From: Pseudisothecium myosuroides
Taxonomy: Eukaryota > Streptophyta > Bryopsida > Hypnales > Lembophyllaceae
Direction of reading: 5' to 3'
NCBI GenBank assembly: GCA_951799445.1
Contig: OX637288.1
Location: 12,402,501 to 12,466,500, forward strand
Length of the DNA: 64,000 nt
Below, in pieces: positions 11,648-23,090 of the stretch. The stretch's first letter is position 1. The number at the start of each line of letters is the position of its first letter. The notes under the pieces were generated by a model. The model saw nothing but the letters and a program-made list of their open reading frames with translations, was not told where the DNA came from and did not search any database. Both the position numbers and the translations under genes were made by a program.

Positions 11648-14526
11648 ATGGAAACTGATGGTTCGAGATCTTCAAAACCTATTGAAGGTAAATTTTACTT
11701 TCGAATCATTGAATGCAGGTGCTTTTTACCATTAGAAGCTTGATTTGTGGTGTCTGGCCATATTCTTTGGAAACTGGGACTAACTCGTATGAACTAAAGC
11801 AATCAGTCAAGCTCTCCTTGCAATGTTCAACAGACCTGATGAATCTTATCGTGGTTGCAAACATTGGAACATATTCAGCTCTTCTTTCTATGTCAGACGT
11901 TAACCTGATAGAATCTATTTTGGTGGAGTTCATTGATTCAGATCGTGGTGAATGGGAGATGGTCATGAAGCCAATTCCACAAGTCCTGCAAGCCTTAGAG
12001 ACCATTGAGCATGTCTGCACTATGTCCAGCACTGTGTGTGTGAACAAGCACCAGTGCAAGCGCATTGCCGATCGTTTCAGTGCCATTGGTGAAGGATTGA
12101 AGGGCCTGGGGTGGGATAAGAATTGTAATGTTGGAAATGCTTCTGATGGTAGCGACCATATCGACTATCCTGCTTTTGATGAGCTTCTCACTGTGCTCCG
12201 AAGAGGAGAGGCTCTTGCATCCTCCTATAGTGTTTCCAAAGGAATCATCAATGTAGTTAGCCGTACAGACAACCGAGAATCATTCAAGGAGATTCATGAG
12301 GAGCTGGACACCTTGAAGTCGCAATTCGACTTCGAGAGCTTTAGTGAGCTTGGGCAAGTAAAAGACTTTGAATCATCCTCAGGAGTCGAGAGGACAAAGG
12401 CGCTGGCAAAGGATGCTGACCAGGATTTAATAGAGATGCCTAAGGACATGGCTCAAGTCAAAGTTTCGAAGAACACAGCGGGAATGGACATGGAGAAAGC
12501 TACCTTGGTGGTGAAGGAGAAGGGCGGTCTTTTGGGTCCAAGGGACGAGTTGCCCACTTACCTTAAAATTGATCCGACCACTATCAAAATCGAGAAGCCT
12601 GTACGCCCTGTCGTGCTGAACAGCAAGCAAGATAAAGCAGACGAGATGGGTTGGGCGGTTGTATGTTTTGGCAAGTGGATCGGTTGTGACTTTGCTGCCA
12701 AAGTGTTTAAGTCTGCTGCAATTGATGTGGCTGGTTGGAACAATAAGCAGCTGTTGATGGAGGTTGGTTCTTTAGCGAATTTGCGACACCCTCATATTGT
12801 CCGGCTGGTAGGTTTTGGGAAAGATGAAGAACAATGTGTTTTCCTGATGGAGTTGATGGATGATGATTTGCGAATCTTCATGAAAAAGAAGTTGGAGCCT
12901 TGCCCGAGACCGAAACCACGGCCTTTCAAGCGTCCTGAAGAACTTGACATCATAACCCAGATTGCTAAGGGCATGCATTACATGCACACACAGCAATATG
13001 CGCATGGGGATCTCAAGTGCTCTAACATTCTGGTCAAGAAGTTCGGTGATTATCTTGAAGTGAAGATTGCTGACCTTCGGGGCTCGCAGAAACTTGGAAA
13101 AGTTTGGGATGTGGAGGCGTTCGAACAAGCAAGTCAGACGAGGCGGCCCCGATGGACTACTCCCGAGGCTATTGATCTTTATGGTGGGAAGGAGCCTTCC
13201 AGCGAGTTGTTGAAGAAAAGCGACGTCTATAGCTTCGGGATGACTTGCTATGAAGTTGTGACAGGAAAATATCCTTTTGATGGAATAAAAGAGGACGAAC
13301 TACTGAAGCAGGTACATGCAGGCGTGAGGCCGGAGCTCCCTGGCGAATTGGATGAGGATCTTAAGGGGCTCATAAAACAGTGTTGGGATCATGACCCAAA
13401 CAAGCGTCCAGAATTTGGTGAAATTATTACCCTGTTGAATTACATCAGGTCCAAGAAGCCTGTTGTTGTGTGCAACAAAGTTTCGAGCAAAGACATGGTG
13501 CTGAGCATCATGAAGAAGATTCCCCAAGTTCATGGAGTCCTTACTAGACTACTGGGGATGGTACGGCAAGGCAAAGAACACGTTGATGATCCAAGTGTGT
13601 GGGGCGAGAAGGGCGATGACGGGTTTCAACGAAGTAATAGTGCTCTTGCAGTACCCGAGCATTTGCGAATTCAGCCGGACAAGCTCGAAAAAGTGCGACG
13701 CATTGGAAGCGGGAGATCTGCTATAGTGTACGAGGCAACCTGGCTGGGTTGCACGTTCGCTGTGAAGGTGTTCAGAAACCCCTCAACCCCCTTAAACATC
13801 CGAGATCTGCAGAGAGAAGTAGACTTTCTGATCAACCTAAGTCGCCATCCTTGCATTGCACAGATGGTTGGGTTGTCAGTGGATTCCAATCAACGGTGCT
13901 CCATTGTGATGGAGTTCATGGATGGCAATTTACAAGACTTGATTGAATCTCGAATGGGGAGAAGGTCCTCAGTTACAGCGGAGGAGAAAGGGATTCTAAA
14001 ATGTGCGGTAGTGCCTTTTGAGCTCCATGAAGCCCTGCCCATCATCTCCAACATTGCATTTGGAATGGCATATCTTCACTCCAAGGACGTGACGCATCGA
14101 GACTTGAATTCCAGGAATGTCCTGGTGAAGCATGCCAAGAGCATCGACGTGAAGCTGGGGGACTTCGGTATGTCGCTACATGAGCTTAAAGGCGAAGGAC
14201 TTAAATCTTACTTGGGTACAGGCACTGGCTTCTGGCGGGCGCCGGAAGTGCTTCCAGGAGGTGACGGGTTGAAGAAGCCCGACCTCAAGGCAGCAGACGT
14301 CTATAGTTTCGCCATGACATGCTATGAAGTTTTGACAGGGAAAATACCATTCTATAATCTGCGACGTTCAGACTATACTCCTGTGATCAACGGGGAAAGA
14401 CCGACGTTGCCTCCTCTGCTGCATCAAGGACTGAAGGCGCTTGTTCAGCAATGTTGGCATGCAGATCCTGTTAAAAGACCAAACTTCACAGAGATTTGTG
14501 AAGAACTCCAGAAGATTCGGCAGTAG
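11648..14526 (+). CDS. MLKL-like helical domain + pseudokinase + protein kinase (tandem kinase)
   Basis: My preferred model is exon 11648-11687, a 254-nt GT..AG intron, then exon 11942-14526: 874 residues starting METDGSRSSKPIED. Without splicing, the long frame opens at 11713 (937 residues). Residues about 25-145 form a helical bundle like the N-terminus of plant MLKL proteins (ALETIEHVC, NKHQCKRIADRF, DELLTVLRRGEAL). The first kinase domain (about 245-517) keeps the VAIK lysine (K267) and helix C Glu (E287). However, it has no proper glycine loop, HGD (368-370) instead of HRD, and DLR (391-393) instead of DFG, so it is probably a pseudokinase. The second (about 590-872) is intact: GSGRSAIV loop (602), K622, E639, HRDLNSRN (732-739), DFG (754-756), APE (780-782). 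By family analogy it may act in immune or cell-death signalling at membranes, but this is inferred. Confidence 0.9.
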
Positions 14527-14890
14527 AGTGCACCAGTCCACAAGATTTGATTTTTCAAAAAAACTTTTTTTGTATTTACACGAGTACACAGTGAAGAAGC
14601 TTCTCCTAAAGAGGAGAATCAGAAGTACTGTACTGAACATCGACAGTTAGCTATGTGATCATGTGATCTGTACTGTACTTAAGTAACTACACAAAGGACG
14701 TTATCAGATCTTTAGCTTTTGATGAAATTCGTCATAACTGTACTGGCTTTTATGCAGAAGTTTACGACTATTCTAAACAAGTTGTCTAGGGAAAGAGAAC
14801 TGGCGAACAAGAAATTTTAGCAAAACACAGTCTGGGAATTGAATAACAGACAGCAAGTTGAATCACAGGACAAGAAAATGGATAAGTAGT
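14527..14890. other. Convergent 3' region between kinase and HCS1
   Basis: 364 bp separate the two stop codons. Both 3' UTRs must lie here, so the transcripts probably abut or overlap in antisense. I see no canonical AATAAA in a clear position for either gene. Confidence 0.5.
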
Positions 14891-17800
14891 TCACATTTTC
14901 TTCCTCATCAGACCTTTCAGGAAGTCGAAGCTGCAGTAATAACCAAACCAGGCATTAATAGCAACGCAATGCTGAAGCAATTCAATGAGCCATCTCCTGT
15001 CAAAACTGGCCTAGTGACAAATGGACACTGAGCATTAGAAATCTGAAATGATGGAAAGACTCCAACATCTAGGTTGTTTCCCATGTCAACTGCTAGTCTC
15101 TGCAGTGTTTACCTGTTGCCATCGGGATGAAGTTCGTAAGCCTCTGAGGCATCGTCAACAGCTCGCAAGTAGCCTGATGGCGTCAGTCCCTGCAAACAAT
15201 GATGAAGCAGGAAAGAAGACCACAACAGTAAGAGACAATCAAACGATTAAAGGTGCCTTGAACGATCAGTCTGCAAGAAAAACATAATGTAAAAAGGTAC
15301 AGAGGCTTACTTGTATCTTAAGAGGGACATGCGATACTTCAGAGTTGTGTTCCTGCCTCTCCTCAAGTACTATTGTTTGACCACTGTTGAGAGAAGGCAC
15401 TAATAAATGAAACAGGAAATGCCAGACTTGCAACAGTTAAGGTAACAACACCTCTTATGGACACTTTCAGGTTTGATGAAGTAATAGAAACACCTATAAG
15501 AACCTAAATAATTTTGATTCTAAAATCTTGGTCATCACATTATGTGGCGTAATCAAATCACCGTCGTAATTAGGTACTCCGTCAAACAATTTTTCCTCAG
15601 CACACACAACGACAGCTAGGTAGGAGTGAGTGACACACCTGTGCAGCCACCTTTTATAGTAGTCGCTTTCAAGAGCAAAAAAACCTGCAGTAATAGATTT
15701 GATAAGAAAGCAGTAATTCTAGGTTCGAATTTACTGCTAGACCTACTCGATTTGCTCATCTCAAATATGTCAAATTACACAAACAAATGTCTTAAAATGA
15801 AATTGAATTACAAAAACTAACAGACTCTCAAAACTTCGGTCATTAATCACGATCCTGCTATACAAATTGAACGTAACATCGACTTGTAAGCGAGTGTTCC
15901 AATCTCACTAACTAAAACCAAATTATAATACTAAATTTCAATCTAAAAGAATATACTTCAAACTTTGATGCCCGGCATCTAAATGATTAAAACATCTTCG
16001 ACAGGTATTTTGATCAATACTTCAGTTCACCTTGAGTGCAGAACACATCAAAAAGATTCTCGAACTTGCTGATGATAGCCGCTAGCAACTCGTCCCGAGA
16101 CAAGCCAGGTGCTTCCTCATTAATTTCTTCTAGCAAGGCATCCAGACAAGTTGTAGGCTGCCTGTTGCCCACATTCAATCCGACTCCTGAATTCTCGTTC
16201 AAAAGTTTGCATAAAAAGACAAGTTATCAGAGACGATACATTGCATAAATCAAGTCGCATGATGATAAAAGTGCTGGATACTAAGAGATCACACATTCAC
16301 AGGCAAGTCAAGAAATTGTACATTCTCAAGTACTATCACGCTTTGAGTTCCCTTGACAAGTAAGTTTCATAAACGTACACTACCACATATTTCTTCCTGG
16401 CTGAGGAACACCAAATCCCAAATTCCAAAAGGAAAAACTACCGTGCTTACCAACCACAATGTTAAACTTCTTTGAACTGTAAGTTGATGTACAAAGAACC
16501 CCTCCAACTTTAAGCCCATTTGCATATAAGTCATTTGGCCACTTGATTTTCACTTCCGGAGGTTTAAGACCCTGCAGTAAAGAAGTACATTGCTTAGATA
16601 GCATTGCCTATACTACAGTGCACTGCAACAATGCCACTATATCAGTGAAGTATATTGGAACCAGTCCGTATCCAGAAATTACACTAAACACTAGTAGTAA
16701 GACAAAAGAAGATTTGCTAAGGACGACAAACCTCAGCTGTTTGAGCATTTTCTTCTACAGTTGAAAAGCAACGAGTAACAAAACAATTTCAAGTAGCAAA
16801 GAATAAAGAAGGATGAGAATTTTCAGAGGACGTGCACGTACTTTGCTTGTACAATAACTTTCAATAGCCTCAATAATTGCAAGTGAAGCTACGTACTGCA
16901 GAAAGGGAACTGCACGCCCATCTGACATCTGAAGGGTAAAGGAGAACATGAGGCAGCCCTTGGGTGATTCCCACGAGTTGCCAGCACGGCCTGCAGATGC
17001 AATATGGTGGTATTATTTCAACATTGGTTCTGTATACTTTTTACTTAAAAAGGCCAGTACACATCCCAAGGCTTGGACAAAGCAGACAGTCTAAAACCAG
17101 GCTGTAGAGTCACACAAATACATATCTTGATGCAAGCAACAGACGAAGCAGTGAATGATGTGATTCTGCTCACCTTTTCCTTGGAATTGAAAATCCGCCA
17201 CACTGAGCGTCCCCACAGGAAGAGTTTTACAGTTTCTGTCAACCACCAAGAAGCGTATTTAGAGCAGAGCATTCTATACAGATGGCCATGTTTATGACAC
17301 CTTCACTCACTCCATCAGATATCTTGTAATTCGCTAAAAAAGAGCCAAAAAAAATTCGCATTTAGCTGTGGCTCACAATATCACCAGGAAATGCATTTAA
17401 ACTTGAATTCATCAACCACAGAGGGCAAAATGACCCTGCATGAAAGCTTACTGGGACAGCAGGGTATGAGTGGAGGGCAGTTCATGAGCATAAAACAGCA
17501 GCCTTCCAAAATGGCGAGTCATAAGCTGGTCCATGAATATACCCACACGAAATCCATCTTCAGGAAGTGCCGCCTGCTCATATGCTACTAAAGTAGCACC
17601 TTCGGGAAGCTTCAACTCTCCAGCAGAAATAAGACTCTCTGCATAACTTATCTCTGATTCTGACTTCCCAGCAACGGCAACTACAAACTCCTTGGAATCT
17701 GGTCACATCCACACCTTATCAGAATCGATGAACTTGCTCCAAAATGTAATACATCTTTTTCGCTTGTAGATGAACACCAGATTATACGATTGGAGCTACT

Positions 17801-18984
17801 CAAGATCCCGAGTTCTACTACACATAGCCGAGAGCAAAGGACTCCTTCCTTGAATTAAAGATCTTACCCATAGTCTGCTTCCGAATGTTTCCTCCCGCTG
17901 ATCCAACTTCGTGGTCGGGACTTTTCAGAGAAGGCTTCCCAAGGTCATTCTCCTCACCTTTCCCAACACATTTATCCGAAGACTTCCCAACGTCACCCTC
18001 TGCAACTTTACCTACTGAATTTCCAGTTACTGTCCCACTACCACCTTCAACTTTCGATACCACTTTCCCTGCCTCGTTCTTCCCAAGCTTTCCCACACTC
18101 TCATTTTCATCTTTTCCAACTGATTTACCAACAGGTTCACCTTCAGTCCTGCGTGTCGTACCCACATTCTTTCCTTCAGATTTTCCAACTGATTTGCCCA
18201 TCTGCTCCACCTTGCCCGCGTCCTCTTCCGACTTGCCTACCGTTTTTCCAACGCCCTCAACCTTCCCTGTGCTCCTTTCAGACTTACCCACATTTGGGTC
18301 CTTTTCCTCCAACTTACCAACAAATTCACCTTCAGGCCTGTGTGCCTTACCCACATTCTTCTCTTCAGATTTTCCAACTGATTTACCCATCTGCTCCACC
18401 TTGCCCACGGCATCTTCTTCCGACTTGCCTACCGTTGTACCAAGACCTTCAACCTTCCCAGTGCTCCTTTCGGACTTACCCACATCTGGGCCCTTCCCCT
18501 CAAACTTGCCAACCTGGTCTGCATGTGATTCAACCTTACTAACACTTTTACCAGGCCCTTCCATCGCAGCCTTGTTGAAAACGTCTTTATACGCTGAAAC
18601 CGCTGGATCACATACAGAGTGTTCCTTGTTCCTTTGCTTCTGCTCACTCGCAACCCCTGCCGCGCCCGCTGGTCGTTCTAATACCTCCGAACTCGCATTC
18701 GTAACAAAGATTCCATCTGTGTCATTGCCAACCCTCGTTGGCAATGTTAATCCATCTGCTGAAATCCGCTGGTTGTTGGGCAATGCAGAAGATTCTCCAG
18801 ACACCATTACAGCTAGAGGATTGCCTGCTGACAAGGGAGCGACCGTAGGAGTCGTCAAATAGACCGTTTCAAGCCTGCGATTTATTCGAGTGTGAGACGT
18901 CCGAATAAAATATGTCTGATTCTTTATAGATTGACTCAAGACAGTGCCGCTAATTGTGAGCCTCTTAATAAATCCACAGCTCAT
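14891..18984 (-). CDS. HCS1: Biotin-protein ligase / holocarboxylase synthetase with long VGK-repeat N-terminal extension
   Basis: This enzyme makes biotinyl-AMP and transfers biotin to carboxylases, including plastid acetyl-CoA carboxylase and mitochondrial methylcrotonyl-CoA carboxylase. The ten minus-strand exons are 18984-17868, 17698-17452, 17235-17174, 16990-16842, 16571-16451, 16186-16031, 15684-15639, 15383-15311, 15189-15113 and 14930-14891. All have GT..AG introns; the lengths sum to 2088 nt, so 695 residues plus TGA. Core motifs are GKGRAGNSWESPKGC (474-488; the BirA GRGRRG site), VKIKWPNDLY (532-541), GLKVGG (544-549), VVGVGLNV (564-571), GLTPSGYL and ELHPDGNSFDF near the end. Residues 1-50 are basic and rich in Ser/Thr, like an organelle transit peptide. 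Residues 145-350 are Gly-Lys repeats. The Arabidopsis enzyme is about 367 residues, so exon 1 is the unusual part. Confidence 0.95.
17930..18552 (-). repeat. Coding repeat in HCS1 exon 1 (VGK-rich, with a 189-bp internal duplication)
   Basis: Codons 145-350 of HCS1 contain more than two dozen Gly-Lys pairs, mostly as VGKSE, VGKVE or GKVEG. A unit of about 62 residues (VGKSERSTGKVEG, then VGKSEED, GKVEQMGKSVGKSE, then R-rich TEGE/PEGE) occurs twice; the matching DNA blocks begin at 18175 and 18364. Reading frame is kept throughout. The long open frame on the opposite strand is a shadow of this repeat. Confidence 0.9.
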
Positions 18985-19128
18985 GGCCCTTCAAACGGCA
19001 CGCACTAACCTAACAATCACAACACGGAATCTCATCAAAATCCGTAACACAGTAACTCCGGTTCCGTTTCACAAGTTGATTCAAAGACCAAACAAGTTTC
19101 TCTAAATTGGGAACAAAAGAAGCACTGC

Positions 19129-19275
19129 GACCTGCAGTCGCTGATCACTGTCCGCGAAATACAAGATTAGATTCACAAGATTCGGATGGTGCAGCAGACT
19201 CACCATCAAAAATTCTCCCAGAAACTCTCGGTTCTCTAGCAAATCGTTGCGATCCAGCTGCTTCACGGCCACCGC
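19129..19275 (-). pseudogene. Stray exon of a PBS1-like receptor-like cytoplasmic kinase (RLCK-VII)
   Basis: The minus strand encodes 49 residues with [29 protein letters not shown] and ADSDQRLQV. In order these match the exon carrying the VAIK lysine and helix C of PBS1/PBL kinases (usual forms [20 protein letters not shown] and IGYCADGDQRLLVYE). A splice-acceptor-like ATACAG precedes it exactly where that exon normally begins. The rest of the kinase is absent. It lies 145 bp upstream of the HCS1 start codon on the same strand, so it could be carried in the HCS1 leader. Confidence 0.8.
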
Positions 19276-19318
19276 CTGTATCCCCCAAACCCCCAACCCC
19301 AAAATCATCAACAACATC

Positions 19319-19665
19319 CTGCATGCTCGATCGCTACAAAACTCTAAACCCTAAATAAGCCCCAAGTCTTTTGAAATTTAGAAAATGAGCAGGAATTCCA
19401 ATGCTTTTCGATGAAGGAACTAAAGAAAAAGGCTTTACAGAGGAGTGACACCAGCAACAAGAGCAAAACATCCAACAAGAATCCACTTGTGTCAATGGCT
19501 CCACCTCTTTCAATCCTGCGTACTCGCTCGCTACAAAATTCCGAACCCTAAGCCCCAAGTCTTCTGAATTTCAGAAAAGGAGCAGGAATTCTAATAGTTC
19601 TCGATGAAGAAACTAAAACAAGAGATTATGTAAAGGAATGACAACGGCAACAAGAGTAAGAGGAG
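19319..19665. repeat. Tandem duplication (193-bp unit) upstream of HCS1
   Basis: Two direct copies at an offset of 193 bp share GCTACAAAA, GAACCCTAAGCCCCAAGTCTT-like, GAGCAGGAATTC and GCAACAAGAG blocks in order (19319-19511 and 19512-19665). They lie in the presumed HCS1 leader. Confidence 0.75.
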
Positions 19666-20002
19666 TGCAGCGCGGCGAGGATCACCTGAAAGAAAAAACG
19701 TGAAATGGATTCGCGGGATGCCGAAAAAACGAAATGCGGCAGCTTCAATCACGCATAGCTGCACTACTCTCTATCGCGAATCGAACTGAAGGTGACATCT
19801 AGACTAGAAGCGGAGCGGTGAAAACTTCGCACGAGAAAACATTCTTCAGCTTCGGAGGAGAAGAAAGAAACTTCTCAATCCGTCTTTGAGAGGATGGGTC
19901 AATGGCCAATTGGCCATCCCCAATTCAAGGAGAGAGCGCCACGTCTTCATTATCTGAAGATTGAGAATGGGGAGAAGAAGGTGTGAGTCTGTGACAATCA
20001 CC
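19666..20002 (-). promoter_or_regulatory. Presumed HCS1 promoter and 5' UTR
   Basis: This is balanced-composition DNA upstream of HCS1 on the minus strand. A pyrimidine tract followed by CAG at about 19686-19700 (minus sense) looks like the acceptor of a leader intron. MITE copy 2 follows directly at 20003, so the promoter is short or includes the MITE. Confidence 0.45.
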
Positions 20003-20308
20003 TAAGGTTAGGAGGTCCATAGAACAACCTTTTAAGAGCTGATTGCATTAGGGGGAGCTAAACTTCTTGAAACAATTTCTGGTAAATTTTTGTAGGAAGA
20101 AAAATGAAATTGGCATCTAACCCAAGTTGTTTCATATTTTTTGGACCTTCATGGAATAAGTTACGAATTTTTGAAGTTGAAATGCAATGGTCACCGAAAG
20201 TGTCCACTTCTTGAAATGTACACCATTGGTGCGATGAACAAAGCAAAATGTACCTCTATGTTATAGCACATTTTTAAAATTGGGTTTGTTTTAGGATTTC
20301 CTACCTTG
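20003..20308. mobile_element. MITE family M, copy 2
   Basis: The ends are TAAGGTTAGGAGGTCC and TTTCCTACCTTGA. The interior shares GGCATCTAACCCAAGTTG, CATATTTTTTGGACC and TTTTGAAGTTGAAATG with the other copies. Non-coding; adjacent to the HCS1 upstream region. Confidence 0.8.
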
Positions 20309-20519
20309 ATTGCAGTTCCAAGAGAATTCATTGCAACTCCACTATGGAATACTTTTTACGCGGTAATATTTATAGCGTGGAAATACTCTACAATGACTTT
20401 CACCTATTTGATTTTTGGGGATTTGGGGTGTAGCGCCCATCTTTCCTACACTTGAAATCGCTAATCACGGGCATTCATTAGCTAATTTGTCCTTACACGT
20501 GTGTATCAGGCATACAATA

Positions 20520-20704
20520 CAGTAGAACCTCTCTAAGTCGATAGAATTGGGACCGGTTCGACACATTGAATTAGAGAGGTTATTACATTAGGGAGGGTCA
20601 TCATGTTCGTATGTGGTTCATATTGTTAAGTTGGGACCGGCAATCAATACTTCCTGACAGCGCTTTATTGACTTAGAGAGGATCGACTTAGAGAGGTTCT
20701 ATTG
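20520..20704. mobile_element. pogo/Emigrant-like MITE
   Basis: 185 bp with terminal inverted repeats CAGTAGAACCTCTCTAAGTC and its complement at 20685-20704, flanked by TA on both sides (20518-20519 and 20705-20706). The CAGTA(G/A)AACCTC end and TA target are those of pogo/Tigger and plant Emigrant/Lemi elements. Confidence 0.85.
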
Positions 20705-20855
20705 TATTAAGGGTTTTCAAGGTCTGCTACGCAGAACATAGTCGTGCCTGCTCAAGACCAAAAAAATTCATGTGGACGTGGATGCTGGTCGTGCGAGCAT
20801 GGGTTTAGGGTATTCAACCAAGCTTGCTCGACTATGGTTTAGGATTGATGGTTAA

Positions 20856-21491
20856 CCCCTAAATGCCCGAGGCACCAAATTCTGGTGTCGACGATATTTT
20901 GAAGTTAAATAAAACCTAACCAAGTTGTTATTTTTAGTAGTTTATATTTTTGTAAAATTCTATTTGAAGTCTAGTTTTAGCATTACAAATCCGATTTTGA
21001 AAATGATTGATTATGATTTTTCTATTCAAAATTTTGTGCAAGGGTATCCATTGTAATCTTGACTTTCCATAGTGTTAAGGACTCTTGGAAATGAGCCTCA
21101 AATACACTAGATCTTGGAGAAAAAATCACATTAAAAATTCATTTAAAAAAATTGTAGAGTAGATTTTGAAAAGCCATAAATTGATTGGGGTTATGCATGT
21201 TAGGCCCTTTAACCTCATATTTTTTTGGTGACCAACTTTTTAGATTTGACCTGTGAAAAACTGATTTAAAATTTTTCTTAGTTTTGACACCCTCAAAATC
21301 AAACATTATAATCTTCAATCCATAAGTAATATTGTTGTGTTTTCTTTTCCTACGTGCTCTCTAACATGTTTAGTTTGAATTTGTACGGTTACAATTCAAA
21401 AAAAATTGATACAACTTATCAAATTTTTGACTTTTTGTTCATTTTAGAGCAAATTTCAAGAAGCTCAAAACAAGCCTTGGGCATTTAGGGG
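20856..21491. mobile_element. TTAA-flanked non-autonomous element, family D (D3)
   Basis: Left end TTAA plus CCCCTAAATGCCCGAGGC (20852 on); right end CCTTGGGCATTTAGGGG plus TTAA (21492-21495). It aligns over its full length with D1 (4622-5270) at roughly 85-90% by eye. No coding frame. Confidence 0.8.
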
Positions 21492-22126
21492 TTAAGGATG
21501 AGCCAAGGACTGGAATGGTTTGGAAAAGTTTTAGGGTGACGACCTAATATCAAGTGGACGGACAAGTTTACAACACGAGAACAAATGAGGTTGAGGGTAC
21601 TGATGAATGCTTGGATGGAGTAATTTTTTCGTTGGAGTGCTTTCAAATGGAGATCTTTTTGCTACATCTAATTATCAAATGGAATGAGTTTTATCGCATT
21701 TAATTACATAAGAGCTAGCAATAAGGTAGGAGCGCCTATTTCCCTCCACATCACTAAACCCGTTCCCTGCAATAGCCCCCTAAATATGCTAATCAAGAGA
21801 CCAAGCTGCAGACATTGGGTTGTTTTGTGGCAGTTGCGGACTGTTGCATGTGGGAGCAGATATTGTTCAAAAATGGGGCCCTCTGAAAATGGGCAATGGG
21901 TGTTTTTTGTCTTTGTACTTTGACCAAGCTTTCTAAAAACAGTTTTTAAATTCAATATTTTTTTTGCATCTTCCACTCTCTCATTTGCCTTCCATTCTAT
22001 CCATTTATTTTCCATACCAGCTTTATGGTCTTCTCAATACGGCTTTGACGGACGGTTATAGGTGCTTCCACCTTAGTGCAGTTTGAGGAAGAGATTACTA
22101 CATAGGTTTTAAGAAGTAGAACATGT

Positions 22127-23090
22127 TATAACATTCAATAGCCTTCAGAGAGGTTGTTTTTTTCCTCTTTGGAGTCTTCATTCACAAAATTCATCCTCAC
22201 ATCACTAATATAAGCTTTGGTACCAAGTACATTTATAGTCTGCTCCATTTCCTTTTGCTAATTCTAAAATCAGACATATAAATCAACAAATAATTGTAGA
22301 AAAAAATGGTTTGCCAAAAATCTAAAGAATTCAGTGCCAATAATCCACCAATGCAATTTAACCATCCGCCATAAAAAAAACAAATTTTGATGGTAAATTG
22401 AAGGGATTCCATCATTGACATTTGTAGGAATGGGGGTGGAGACGTCATTTTTGTATTGAGATCCATTGTCCATTATCAAGAGTCCTCAAAGGATATGGGA
22501 TAATTTAAAGATGAGAGTTTGATCATTCATTATCAAAACAAAAAGTTATGTTTGGAGTATAATTTTAGACCTTAATTAAGCATAGTAAAATTTAAAAAAT
22601 AAAAAACACTTTGAACTAAAAAAAAATCAAGATCACTATCTCCAAAAATCTGTTTGAGATTCTAAGCCTCTTGTCAAAAGTTATGGACAAAATTCATAGA
22701 GAATATTTGAAAATATTAAAGAAAGTGTCCCTTCCAACCCCTCTCTGAGATTTGTCCATAACTTTTGATTGGAGATTTTAAATCTCAAACAAATTTTTGG
22801 AGGTAAAATTTAACTTGATTTGACAATTTTTTTTAGTTCAAAGGTTTTTGACAAAAGTTATCCTACTATGCCTAAATGAGTTTTGAAATTCTATTTCAAA
22901 CACAATTCTTGCTTTTATTTGAATAAATTATGAGTGGTTGAGCTTCTACTCATTCTAATTTACATATTGTATATGGATTTTTTTACTTCCTACCACTCCA
23001 AATGTATATATGTAGCTTCTTTTCTCCTTCAAAAATTCAAAATATAATTGGCTTTGGACCAATGCAAGGTGGTTGGTCGGTTCATTTTTT
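22127..23090. mobile_element. Element family P, diverged copy (P2)
   Basis: It begins with TATAACATTCAATAGC and continues with blocks homologous to P1 (33359-34562): a reversed short frame with LGTKAYI, a central palindrome around GTCCATAACTTTTGATTGG, and 'cctaccactccaa'. The right end is not defined. Confidence 0.6.

Noticed and set aside
17885..18862. 325-codon plus-strand frame rich in Phe, Pro, Ser and Thr
   Set aside because: It is the reverse-strand shadow of the VGK repeat in HCS1 exon 1, which is joined in phase to a conserved catalytic core.
21720..21760. AAGGTAGGAGCGCC as a further MITE family M end
   Set aside because: Only about ten bases match and neither the interior nor a second end follows.
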